Of a DNA stretch of 64,000 nt, positions 8,685 to 16,778 are shown in pieces. Below the pieces are notes generated by a model. It was given only the letters and a program-made list of their open reading frames with translations. It was not told the DNA's origin and ran no database searches. The DNA is from Anaerolineae bacterium (lineage in GTDB: Bacteria > Chloroflexota > Anaerolineae > Aggregatilineales > Phototrophicaceae), in contig JAJEGA010000094.1 in the NCBI GenBank assembly GCA_022820125.1, positions 1 to 64,000 on the forward strand, given 5' to 3'. The position numbers were made by a program, and so were the translations under genes. The first letter of the stretch is position 1, and each line of letters starts with the position of its first letter.

Positions 8685-9863
8685 TTAACGGCAAACGACA
8701 TCGCGTCCCCGGCCTTCGACCATTGCCGGCGGCTCGCCAGGCGCGTCGCCAACCACGCCCTCGACGAACCAATCCATATCGGTGTAGATATAACCCTTAG
8801 GGAACTTGTCTCCTTTTGCCAGCACCAGGTCGCCATTTTGAGCATAGACGGGACCGTCAAACGTATCCTTGACCGTCTCATTCCAAGTGATGCGCCATTT
8901 GAGCGGCGGCGCTTCCATGATGTGCGGTATCTGGTCGTAATTGTAAGCCGCCATATCGACGATGCCACGGCCATGCGCCTTGGTCGAGACCTTGCCATCG
9001 TAGGCTTTGGCTTTCCATTTGTCCTCGAGCATGTCGTTGATGCGGCGCAGATAATACCAGCCCCACTGCCAGATAATGCTGGTCATATTGGCATTGGGCG
9101 CGAATTCACGCATATCGAAGCCGTAACCCATCGACCGTATGCCCTTTTCTTCGGCGACCTTCTGCGCCTCGGGGCTGTAAGTATGCTGAACAAGAACATC
9201 AGCGCCGAGCTCGACCAGCTCCAGAGCGGCAGCGCGTTCCGCTTCCGGGTCGTTCCAGGCGCCGGTCCAACGAACGTGGACGGCGATGTCTTCGCAGGTC
9301 CGAACCAGCAGCGAAGCGGCGGTGATGGCATTGATATGACGTATGACCTCAATGGTCGGTTCCGGCGCGACCAAGCCGATGATGCCGCTAACGGTCATCT
9401 CGCCGGTATAACCGCCGGCCACATAAAATGCCTGATACATTCGTCCGTCATAGGTAGCGATGTTATCTGCGATTTCGCCGCCCCCGTAGACCTCGAAGTA
9501 GGTCTCGGGGAAATCGGGCGCCACCTTCACTACGGCCTCATGGTATTCGGCGGCCGTGGCGAAGATCAGCTTGTGCCCCTCTTCCGCCAGTTGACGCAGA
9601 GCCTTTTCGGCATCATCAGCCGAGACACTCTCCACATATTTTGTGCCCAGATCGGGCAACTGCTCATCGATATATTGGCGCCCGATTTCGTGCAAATGGC
9701 TCCAATTGTAGTCTTCGATGTTTTCGCGGTAAACGAATGCCACCTGGCTGGTCACTTCTTCGACGGCGCCGCTGCCCGACCCGCCTTCGCTGCAGGCGGC
9801 CGAGACCGCTGACAGGACGATGAGGATAGCGATCAAATATGAGCGCCCATTTGAGATATTCAT
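8685..9863 (-). CDS. BMP family ABC transporter substrate-binding lipoprotein
   Basis: A 392-residue protein with a lipoprotein signal (hydrophobic stretch then SAVSAAC-S, lipidated Cys near residue 24) and a periplasmic-binding-fold body of the basic membrane protein family (NWSHLHEIGRQYI..., GYTGEMTVSGIIGL...). Known BMP proteins capture nucleosides such as purines; the ligand here is not evident. No BmpB/C/D-type transporter genes lie adjacent, so it either works with a distant transporter or as a sensor. Within the window it sits in a minus-strand peptidase series with 73 bp upstream and 114 bp downstream. The downstream spacer 8571-8684 contains TCGCCCCTAG, which resembles the dispersed repeat described elsewhere. 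Confidence 0.88.
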   Translation of the reverse strand: MNISNGRSYLIAILIVLSAVSAACSEGGSGSGAVEEVTSQVAFVYRENIEDYNWSHLHEIGRQYIDEQLPDLGTKYVESVSADDAEKALRQLAEEGHKLIFATAAEYHEAVVKVAPDFPETYFEVYGGGEIADNIATYDGRMYQAFYVAGGYTGEMTVSGIIGLVAPEPTIEVIRHINAITAASLLVRTCEDIAVHVRWTGAWNDPEAERAAALELVELGADVLVQHTYSPEAQKVAEEKGIRSMGYGFDMREFAPNANMTSIIWQWGWYYLRRINDMLEDKWKAKAYDGKVSTKAHGRGIVDMAAYNYDQIPHIMEAPPLKWRITWNETVKDTFDGPVYAQNGDLVLAKGDKFPKGYIYTDMDWFVEGVVGDAPGEPPAMVEGRGRDVVCR

Positions 9864-9936
9864 AATTCGCCCCTATCGTTACATAAGCGTATAACCTTGA
9901 TGAGCGCCAAAATCGTCGCTGGCGGTCAATCAAACA

Positions 9937-11295
9937 TTAGTTGCTGTTTAAGTAGGCGGCCGTAGCCAAGCCCGCGCAGCACTGTACGCCGACGAGGCTG
10001 CGGATGGGAATCGCCCGGTAATTGAGCGCGCTTTCCAGCGCCTCGCCGTCCGCCGCCAATCGCGCTTCAGCCGCAGCGCTTGCCGATTGAATCGCGGCGC
10101 TCGCATTCCCGCTTTCAATCTCCGCCCGCAGCATCCGCGCCAAGAGCCCGGTGTTCAGCAGCTTGTAGAAGCGGGAGGTATACAAATTGCTGAACAATTC
10201 CGCCTGCGAGGCTGGCCGTTTGGTTTCATCCGCCGCCATGACCCATTCGCGATCGGCTGCGCGAAATCCGGCGCTCATAATAAGGAAATCCTCCAACGCG
10301 CGCCTGACTGGCGAATCCAGGAGGAGGTCGCTCTCCACAGTTGAATGCAGACCGCGGATCCAATCATCGTGCTCCACTGCGATATCCATCGCCGACAGAA
10401 TGGCATCGCGCCGGATGGTCGCCGTCAGTGACTGATCGTTGACGCGCGGTTCATCAAAATAAGGCATTTCCACAATAAGAAAAAAGGAACCATAGCGCTC
10501 GGCGTATTGCGCGCTTGACGCTTTGAAGCCGATGACCGCGCCCGGGTCGGCAACGCCGTGCCGCTCGAGATGATCGTACATATCGTTGCTGGTTAGCATG
10601 CGGTAAACCGCCGGCGCATAAGGCTCGGCAAAGCTAAGCTCCGGCTCACCCAGGTCAAGCGCCAGGCCGAACCATTCGGGGATCTGATGAAATGCCTCAT
10701 AGAGCGCCGGACACGGGTCAGATACATAATAATAGACCCCGCCAAAGCCAGCGTTGTGCAAGGAGTAAAGCAGCTTGGGTTTGGTCTCGTCAATCACCTG
10801 CATCAGGGCGCGCGTCTCCGGCAGCGGATCGTCGAACCTTAGCCCTTTGTAATTGATGGGAAAGGTCCACTCGACCTGTTCCTGCCGCGCCGGGCGGTAA
10901 AAGTGGCGGGCGTAATTGCTCGGGGTGAAGGGTCCTTTGAACCAGCCTTCGTTGAGCCGCATCCCGTCGGCGTCGATCGATTTGATAAAATGCCAGGTGT
11001 AACCCAGTTCCGCGCGCAGCTGCTCATCCTCGCAAAGTCGCTTTGACAGGTATTCGATGGTCATGCAGCCGATCGGTTCGTTGGGATGGGGACCGCCGAA
11101 GACGAAGGCGCTGTCCTCGCCGCCGGCAATGGTGAGAAGTTCTATCGGGTCGCCATTGCGCGTGGAGCCGACTTCGCGAATGCTGACGAGATCGGGATAC
11201 TGTTCCAATAGGCGATGGCTGGACGCGTTCAGGTCGTCAACCGTGAGGAACTCCCGATAATCCGGCACATCCGCCGCGATATGCTTCAGGTCCAT
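9937..11295 (-). CDS. M14-like zinc carboxypeptidase
   Basis: A 452-residue leaderless protein with a zinc-carboxypeptidase fold. The HxxE zinc motif is seen as GGPHPNEPIG (about residues 69-78), and the third ligand is probably His of LLYSLHNAG (about 180). The start is well supported: GAGGAGG lies eight bases before ATG 11295. Family members trim C-terminal residues from peptides or cell-wall peptides. Placement immediately after a family-5 binding-protein gene and before a BMP lipoprotein supports a role in hydrolysing imported peptides. The active-site general-base Glu could not be placed with certainty by eye. Confidence 0.8.
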   Translation of the reverse strand: MDLKHIAADVPDYREFLTVDDLNASSHRLLEQYPDLVSIREVGSTRNGDPIELLTIAGGEDSAFVFGGPHPNEPIGCMTIEYLSKRLCEDEQLRAELGYTWHFIKSIDADGMRLNEGWFKGPFTPSNYARHFYRPARQEQVEWTFPINYKGLRFDDPLPETRALMQVIDETKPKLLYSLHNAGFGGVYYYVSDPCPALYEAFHQIPEWFGLALDLGEPELSFAEPYAPAVYRMLTSNDMYDHLERHGVADPGAVIGFKASSAQYAERYGSFFLIVEMPYFDEPRVNDQSLTATIRRDAILSAMDIAVEHDDWIRGLHSTVESDLLLDSPVRRALEDFLIMSAGFRAADREWVMAADETKRPASQAELFSNLYTSRFYKLLNTGLLARMLRAEIESGNASAAIQSASAAAEARLAADGEALESALNYRAIPIRSLVGVQCCAGLATAAYLNSN

Positions 11296-11342
11296 GCGAA
11301 GGCCTCCTCAAGATCGAGCGCGCCAAGCCCACCATCCCCCAG

Positions 11343-11368
11343 CCCCTTCCCCAAAATGAGGGAAGGGG
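11343..11368. repeat. Hairpin repeat 3' of the peptide-binding protein gene
   Basis: CCCCTTCCC (11343-11351) and GGGAAGGGG (11360-11368) form a perfect 9-bp stem with an 8-nt loop in the 147-bp spacer between the binding-protein and carboxypeptidase genes. There is no U-run, so it is less a classical terminator than an mRNA-stabilising or processing hairpin. Three other binding-protein genes in the window have a comparable hairpin at the same relative place. Confidence 0.6.
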
Positions 11369-11442
11369 ATTATATTGAGGGACCGCGAGAGATTCGAGCT
11401 CCCGCTATCGAACTGCTTGGAGCCGCGATGAGGGCAACGCGC

Positions 11443-13044
11443 CTACCGTTCGTCCTCGTTTATCCAGACATTGTGATCGTCGGTGACCAGGTTCAGCGTC
11501 CATTCACCACCGAAGAAATCTTTCACGTAATTGTTCTTGACCGTGAAGATGTTGAAGAAGCCGAAGGCCGGCTCAAAGTAAAGCGCGGCGACGCGGGTGG
11601 TGGCCGCTTGCAACTGGGTTTCGCGCGATTCTTCATCGAGGTTCTGCGCCGACTGATCCAACAGGCTGAAGATTTCTTCATCCTCGTAGCCGAGCGTGGA
11701 GATCCAGCCGTTTCTGCCCCAGAGGGCGTTGGTGCCGCCTTCGCCACACCAGCCTTGCCCCAGATAGATGCCCCATTCGCCGTCAATCCGTCTGGCGTTG
11801 TTGGTGCCGGGGTCGGCGATCTCGGGCCGGATCTTGAGACCGACCTGGGCGCCCGCGTCCACCATCGCCGCGACATAATCCGGCGCCGGATCAGAATTCC
11901 AGGAGAACATCGGGATCTCCAGGAGCTCGCCATCCATTTCGCGCCAGCCGTCGCCATCACTGTCGACGATGCCCATTTCATCCATCAGCGACATCGCCAA
12001 TTCGGGGTCATAACTGTGATACTCGTCGTATAGCCCTTCGACATAACCAGCGACGCCAGGACCAGCGGTACCCGCGCCTTTCACATGAGTAGGCCCGCGC
12101 AGCGCCGCGTTGATGGCGTTGCCGTCTTTCATGTGAGACAGCGCTTTGCGGAAGCGCACATCATCAAAGGGCGCTTTGTCCACCGACATGTACAATCGAG
12201 TGGCGACCGGGCAGCCGAAGTTGATGACGGTCATGTCTTCGTTATCCAGGAAACGGCCGACATCGTCGCCGGGCGTCACCGCGCCCCACCAGTCGATGTC
12301 GCCCGCTTCAAGCGCGATCATCGCCGCCGGCACATCGGGCATGACGCGGAATACAACTTCGTCCAGGCAGGGATCAATGTAATAATCCTCGTTGGCGCGC
12401 AGGACAACTTCTTCATCGGGCGAGTAAGAGACGAATTCAAAGGGACCGGAACCAAGCGGATTCAAGCCATAGTCATCGCCATAGTGCTCGATGGCTTCCT
12501 GGGCGACGATAGCGGTGAAGGTCAAGCCGCGCGCCTTGTCGTACATAATGGCGTCGGGACCGCTTAGCGTTAAGACAACCGTGTGATCGTCTGTCGCTTC
12601 GGCTGAGACAAAGAGATTGCGCAGGTCAGCCGCCATGATCGACGATTCGTCATCATATTGCCGGTAGATCGAATAGACCACGTCATGGGCGGTGACTTCG
12701 CGGCTTTCGCCTTCGGGGAAGACGTCGTTGCCATCATGCCACATCATCCCGGGGCGAATATGCCAAGTGTAGACGGTGCCGTCCTCGCTGATATCCCAAG
12801 ACTCGGCGAGGTCGCCAACTGGCTGGCCCGACTCGATGCGGAAGAGCATACTGTTGATGTTGGTGATGGCGTAGAAGGTCCAGTCATGGGCGGCGGTGTT
12901 GGGGTCCATCGGCAAGAAGGTGTCGACGCCAATGGTAAAGGCGCCGCCCTCTTGCGGGCAATGGCCATCAGCGGCGGCTGGCGTCAGCGACAGCGCCAAA
13001 ACAAAGACCAGCGTGAGAAAGATTAAAGCGGTTTTGAGTTTCAC
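11443..13044 (-). CDS. Family-5 ABC transporter substrate-binding protein (oligopeptide/dipeptide type)
   Basis: A 533-residue secreted protein: signal peptide residues 1-25 (TALIFLTLVFVLALSLTPAAA-DG), then an SBP_bac_5 body with the usual 'DLAESWDISEDGTVYTWHIRPGMMWHDG' type region and 'LRANEDYYIDP' segment. It would deliver peptides or other small solutes to the DppB/DppC permeases encoded 1.1 kb upstream on the same strand. Start is GTG 13044 with AGGAG nine bases before it. No ATPase genes lie in this cluster, so ATP hydrolysis must be supplied elsewhere (for example OppD/OppF of the 31-35 kb operon, an inference). The promoter region is the left copy of a 319-bp repeat. Confidence 0.92.
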   Translation of the reverse strand: MKLKTALIFLTLVFVLALSLTPAAADGHCPQEGGAFTIGVDTFLPMDPNTAAHDWTFYAITNINSMLFRIESGQPVGDLAESWDISEDGTVYTWHIRPGMMWHDGNDVFPEGESREVTAHDVVYSIYRQYDDESSIMAADLRNLFVSAEATDDHTVVLTLSGPDAIMYDKARGLTFTAIVAQEAIEHYGDDYGLNPLGSGPFEFVSYSPDEEVVLRANEDYYIDPCLDEVVFRVMPDVPAAMIALEAGDIDWWGAVTPGDDVGRFLDNEDMTVINFGCPVATRLYMSVDKAPFDDVRFRKALSHMKDGNAINAALRGPTHVKGAGTAGPGVAGYVEGLYDEYHSYDPELAMSLMDEMGIVDSDGDGWREMDGELLEIPMFSWNSDPAPDYVAAMVDAGAQVGLKIRPEIADPGTNNARRIDGEWGIYLGQGWCGEGGTNALWGRNGWISTLGYEDEEIFSLLDQSAQNLDEESRETQLQAATTRVAALYFEPAFGFFNIFTVKNNYVKDFFGGEWTLNLVTDDHNVWINEDER

Positions 13045-13071
13045 GATTAAACGCTCCTGTTGACAAACTCG

Positions 13072-13390
13072 ATTTGACGAGAAAAGCGGACAGTTTACTT
13101 GCTCAAAACTATTTCGATAATCGCCTCCTTATTGCGCCGATGAGCGTCGCTTGCTCAACTGAGGGGCGGAAACGCCGTCCATCAGACGTTTGCCCGTGGG
13201 ATTCGTCTCTGTGTCTGTTGCGAGATAGGGAAGCTTAAGAGACGCGCACCGCAGATAATATCGCAGACCGCGCCAAATATGCAAATCAATTGCGCAAAGT
13301 AGGATCGAGGGCATCGCGCAAAGCGTCGCCGATGAAATTGATGGCGAGCACCGTGATCATGATGGCGACCCCCGGCGCGATGGACATCAC
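13072..13390. repeat. Left copy of a 319-bp direct repeat
   Basis: Bases 13072-13390 match 13919-14237 without a net gap (constant offset 847), with about 19 mismatches by eye, i.e. roughly 94% identity. The copy contains the spacer that originally lay between dppC and the binding-protein gene plus the last 105 bp of dppC. It now serves as the upstream region of the binding-protein gene. Confidence 0.9.
13286..13390 (-). pseudogene. Broken 3' end of a DppC-like permease gene
   Basis: The minus strand of the left repeat keeps about 34 codons of the permease C-terminus, ending DPTLRN and a stop at 13286-13288, where the intact gene ends DPTLRH at 14133. Similarity stops abruptly at 13390, where unrelated sequence begins. 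It has no start and is a duplication remnant. Confidence 0.85.
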
Positions 13391-13626
13391 TTTGAAATAT
13401 CAGGCGGTAAAGTCAGGCTGTCTGTGAGCTGGTCAGGGCAAAAGGATCCCCATTGATGAAGGATGTTGAAGATATGGCGGTTGTTGGCGTCGTCCGCGTA
13501 AAAATCTAGCATGTGGTCTCTGCAAGCGTCGGTCATCGGCGTCGGTGGCATGGCAGCGTCGTGAATAAGCATTGAAGCTAAAAAGAGTAGAATAAGGAAC
13601 AGGGATACCAGGAGCAGCCGGAGCAT
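13387..13626 (-). CDS. Small membrane-anchored or secreted protein, unknown
   Basis: A 79-residue frame starting with a strong hydrophobic segment (residues 2-22, LRLLLVSLFLILLFLASMLI) followed by a short polar tail with two cysteines (CRDHMLDFYADD... and SFCPDQ). No family recognised and no convincing ribosome-binding site. It lies entirely in the 528-bp segment inserted between the two repeat copies, and its stop overlaps the edge of the dppC fragment by 4 bp. Could be a real small export protein or a chance frame in decayed DNA. Confidence 0.4.
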   Translation of the reverse strand: MLRLLLVSLFLILLFLASMLIHDAAMPPTPMTDACRDHMLDFYADDANNRHIFNILHQWGSFCPDQLTDSLTLPPDISK

Positions 13627-13815
13627 GATTATATGTCTTGAGGGCAGTCGATGCTGGAGATTGTAGCAAATTCGTCAAAAGATTGCGAGTTGCCGGGGGC
13701 GGGCTGTCGTCAAGCCGCGCAGATATGATGTCCTTCAGTTCTGCTTCCAGCTCGCGCAGTTCCGCTTCTCGCTTGCGTATGACGGTTTGGTGTTCCTGCG
13801 TGACGGCTGGCTGGA

Positions 13816-13968
13816 CTAGATCTGATCGATGCCCAGCTGGTCTCGATTCGTTACCTCGATGTGCGCGATCATAACTTGCAGCGTTGCGATCAGGCGCTCG
13901 ATGTTGCTGGCGACTTCAATTTGACGAGAAAAGCGGACAGTTTTCTTGCTATTAAATGTTTCGATAAT
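13816..13968 (-). pseudogene. Remnant small reading frame with strong SD but no ATG
   Basis: The minus strand shows AAGGAGG (13971-13977) directly before a 50-codon open frame beginning ATT-ATC at 13968, containing SNIERLIATLQVMIAHIEV and ending at TAG 13816-13818. A second, frameshifted open stretch follows (about 13680-13815) encoding a charged helical sequence (RKREAELRELEAELKDIIS). The two together look like pieces of one helical protein split by a frameshift. The SD lies within the duplicated repeat, so the frame begins in copied DNA and continues into the inserted segment. No standard start codon is present; most likely decayed. Confidence 0.3.
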
Positions 13969-14237
13969 CGCCTCCTTATTGTGCCGATGAGCGTCGCTTG
14001 CACAACTAGGGGGCGGAAACGCCGTCCAGCAGACGTTTGCCCGTGGGATTCGTCTCTGTGTCTATTGCGAGATAGGGCAGCTTAAGAGACGCGCACCGCA
14101 GATAATATCGCAGATCGCGCCAAATATGCAAATCAATGGCGCAAAGTAGGATCGAGGGCATCGCGCAAGGCGTCGCCGATGAAATTGATGGCGAGCACCG
14201 TGATCATAATCGCGACGCCCGGCGCGATGGACATCAC
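13919..14237. repeat. Right copy of the 319-bp direct repeat
   Basis: Partner of 13072-13390 (offset 847, about 94% identical). This copy overlaps the intact 3' end of the dppC-like gene (14133 onward), so it is probably at the ancestral location relative to that gene. Between the two copies lie 528 bp of unrelated sequence. Confidence 0.9.
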
Positions 14238-15032
14238 CGGCAAGATGCGCATGAGTTCTTTGGCGTTGCTCAGCATCGAGCCCCACTCGGCGGTTGGCGG
14301 CTGCGCGCCCAGGCCCAGGTAACTCAAGGCGGCCGCGGCAAGGATCGCTTCAGCGACGCTGAACGAAGCCAGCACGACAACGACCGGAAATACATTTGGC
14401 AATATATGATTGAAGATGATGGCGAAATCAGTAGCGCCTATGGCTCTTGCGCCGACGATGTATTCGGTCTCGCGCAAGGACAACACCATACCGCGCACAA
14501 GCCGCGTAAACACAACCCAATAGACGAAACCCAGCGCCGCCATCAAGTTGTTCAAACTGGGGCCGAAGACCGCCACCAATGCAATGGCGAGCACGAGCAA
14601 GGGGAAAGACATGATGATATCGACGAGACGCATGATGACCATGTCCACTTTGCCGCCGAAGAAACCGGCGACTACGCCTAGAGCGACGCCGATGGTGGTG
14701 GAAAAGGCGGAAACGACAACGCCGATCATCAAGGAGACGCGCGCGCCGTAGATCAAGCGGCTGAAGCTATCGCGCCCCAGTTCGTCGGTGCCAATGACAT
14801 GTTCCGCGCTGGGCGGCTGTTTGACGTTGGTGTAATTGGTCTTGTAGGGATCGTAGGGCGCGATCTGATCAGCAAAAACAGCCGCCAGCACCAGCACCAG
14901 CAAAACGGCTATCCCCAGCAGGGCGCGCCCATTCCGAATGAATTGCTGGGCGGCGATAACCGAGAAGGACTTCGGCCTGATGACCTCGGTGAGTTCGACG
15001 TCTGGCGCCAGTTCGACTATGTTCTCAGCCAT
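14133..15032 (-). CDS. DppC/OppC-type ABC transporter permease
   Basis: About 300 residues with a cytoplasmic N-terminus, an OppC-specific N-terminal helix (about residues 38-58) and five further helices; the EAA loop typical of importers is visible as EYIVGARAIGATDFAIIFNHILPN. It forms the inner-membrane channel for peptides with the DppB-like protein. The frame is open to 15068, overlapping the upstream gene by 26 bp, but ATG 15032 (MAENIVELAPD) with GAGCGAG just before it is the more likely start. Its last 105 bp are duplicated downstream as a pseudogene fragment. Confidence 0.92.
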   Translation of the reverse strand: MAENIVELAPDVELTEVIRPKSFSVIAAQQFIRNGRALLGIAVLLVLVLAAVFADQIAPYDPYKTNYTNVKQPPSAEHVIGTDELGRDSFSRLIYGARVSLMIGVVVSAFSTTIGVALGVVAGFFGGKVDMVIMRLVDIIMSFPLLVLAIALVAVFGPSLNNLMAALGFVYWVVFTRLVRGMVLSLRETEYIVGARAIGATDFAIIFNHILPNVFPVVVVLASFSVAEAILAAAALSYLGLGAQPPTAEWGSMLSNAKELMRILPVMSIAPGVAIMITVLAINFIGDALRDALDPTLRH

Positions 15033-15042
15033 GACTCGCTCA

Positions 15043-15984
15043 CTATTGGAATCGAATGCGGGGATCAATGTAGGTATAAAGAATATCTGTGGCTAAATTG
15101 ACGACAATCACCATCAAGGCGAAGACCAGCACCGTGTTTGTGACCACCAGGTAGTCTCGCGCGAAGATGGCGTCGACCGCCAGCCGGCCGATGCCGGGCC
15201 AGCCGAAGACTTTCTCGATGACAACGGCGCCGCCGAGCAATGCGGCGAACTGACCCGAAACGATGGTCAAGATCGGGATGAGGGCATTGGGCAAAGCGTG
15301 GCGGAAATTGACCCACTTTGCGCCCAAGCCCTTCGCTCTCGCCGTGCGCACGTAATCGAGGCTCAACACCTCCAACATGCTGGAACGCGCCACCCGCGTG
15401 ACCAAGCCCAGAAGAACCAGGCTCAGCGTCACCGATGGCAGAATAAGCGAGCGGGCGAATTCAATCGGTGTCTTGCCCTGCCCCACCGTCGGCAGCCAAT
15501 CGAGGTACAGCCCAAAGATCAGCATCAGCATGATACCGAACCAGAATGCCGGAATGGATACGCCAAACAAGGCGAAGGTCATCGCCGCCGTATCGATCCA
15601 GGTGCCGCGCTTCAAAGCCGACAGAATGCCAATGGGCAAGGCGAGCACAAGCACAAGGCAAATGGACGTCACCGTAAGGATGATGGTATCGGGCAGCCTC
15701 TGCGTGATTTCATAGCTGACATCAGAGCGTGACCGCACCGAGATTCCCATATCGCCTTTGAGCAGATTGGTCAAATAGCGCACATATTGCACCGGCAGCG
15801 GATCGTTCAGACCCAGCTTTTCGCGAATCCGATGTATCTCTTCCTGTGTCAGCTGCCGCGCGTTGCTCATCATCAACTCGACCGGGTCGCCGGGGATGAG
15901 ATGAATCAGCGCGAAGGTGGCGGTGGTCACGCCAAACACGAGTGGAATCATCAAGATGACACGGCGTAAGATGTATTTTTTCAT
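15043..15984 (-). CDS. DppB/OppB-type ABC transporter permease
   Basis: A 313-residue membrane protein opening with the canonical OppB N-terminus (YILRRVILMIPLVFGVTTATFALIHLIPGDPV is its general pattern) and six helices; the EAA loop is LDYVRTARAKGLGAKWVNFRHALPN-like near residues 195-220. It is the first gene of the minus-strand peptide-uptake series and has a good sigma70-type promoter about 120 bp upstream. Pairs with the DppC-like protein 3' of it. Confidence 0.93.
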   Translation of the reverse strand: MKKYILRRVILMIPLVFGVTTATFALIHLIPGDPVELMMSNARQLTQEEIHRIREKLGLNDPLPVQYVRYLTNLLKGDMGISVRSRSDVSYEITQRLPDTIILTVTSICLVLVLALPIGILSALKRGTWIDTAAMTFALFGVSIPAFWFGIMLMLIFGLYLDWLPTVGQGKTPIEFARSLILPSVTLSLVLLGLVTRVARSSMLEVLSLDYVRTARAKGLGAKWVNFRHALPNALIPILTIVSGQFAALLGGAVVIEKVFGWPGIGRLAVDAIFARDYLVVTNTVLVFALMVIVVNLATDILYTYIDPRIRFQ

Positions 15985-16104
15985 AGTCTCAATCTGCGAG
16001 ATCTAGTTTGAAACAGAGATTGAGCGGCAAACGGCAGATTCGCACACGCGATTTCACGAGACGAAAGCGGCAAATGTACAGCCCTAGTTTGTGCTGACAA
16101 AGAG

Positions 16105-16133
16105 ATTCTAGTCACGATATGATAGCATGTCAA
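16105..16133 (-). promoter_or_regulatory. Sigma70-type promoter for the peptide-uptake operon
   Basis: On the minus strand TTGACA (revcomp 16128-16133), a 17-bp spacer and TAGAAT (revcomp 16105-16110) form a near-consensus promoter about 120 bp upstream of the dppB-like start at 15984. The remainder of the 416-bp spacer 15985-16400 shows no gene; a long imperfect GC stem (GGCGGGCGGGC with GCCCGCCC around 16158-16223) is its only other structure. Confidence 0.65.
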
Positions 16134-16400
16134 ATCCACAGTAGCTGCGGATCTTGAGGCGGGCGGGCGCGGCAATGCGAACTCGCTAGCCAGCAGGCCT
16201 GGACGCTGTTAATCTGCCCGCCCGATTCATAGCCAGCCCGATTTGCCAGATTTGCCGGATTCATTCTTCAAAGCTGTGCGAATTGAAATTCAACGTGCGG
16301 CTGTTTTCGCTGATGGCGCGGATGGTGGAGAGCAAAGCTAGTATGGACAGCGCCAAGCAAGTAAAATGCGCGCAACGATACTTCATATAGGGATACCGCC

Positions 16401-16778
16401 ATGGTCGAACTCATCTGGGAAGGCAAATACGACAAAGACGGCAAGCGCGCCGCGCCCTTGAAAGTCGCCCTGCCCTTCCAAACCGTCGAAACCGTCAACG
16501 AAGACTCGGTAGAGCGCCGGCGTCAGCTTGAGTTGTTCGCCTCCGGGCGGGATACCGAATGGCGCAACCGGCTGATATGGGGCGACAAGAAATACGTCCT
16601 GCCGTCGCTGCTGCCGGAGTTCGCTGGTAAAGTGGACTTGATTTATATCGACCCGCCTTTTGCGACCGGACAGGATTTTTCTTTCCAGGCGCAGGTCGGA
16701 GATGAGCGCTTTGTCAAAGAACCAAGTATTATAGAGCAAAAAGCCTATAGGGATACGTGGGGGGGGCTAATGACTTAG
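16401..16778 (+). CDS. Type III-like DNA methyltransferase (Mod), N-terminal half, frameshifted
   Basis: 125 residues ending in a stop just after the G8 tract. It carries the beta-class methyltransferase catalytic motif IV as DLIYIDPPFATGQDF (about residues 81-95) and the N-terminal pattern of the Mod family paired with DEAD/DEAH helicase-nucleases. Alone it lacks the AdoMet-binding motif and target-recognition domain, so it should be inactive. Adding one G to the run 16759-16766 (or removing two) joins it in frame to the downstream half, giving a junction YRDTWGGANDLGSY and a protein of about 600 residues, normal for the family. Either a phase-OFF state, a true mutation or a sequencing error. 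Confidence 0.85.
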   Translation: MVELIWEGKYDKDGKRAAPLKVALPFQTVETVNEDSVERRRQLELFASGRDTEWRNRLIWGDKKYVLPSLLPEFAGKVDLIYIDPPFATGQDFSFQAQVGDERFVKEPSIIEQKAYRDTWGGLMT

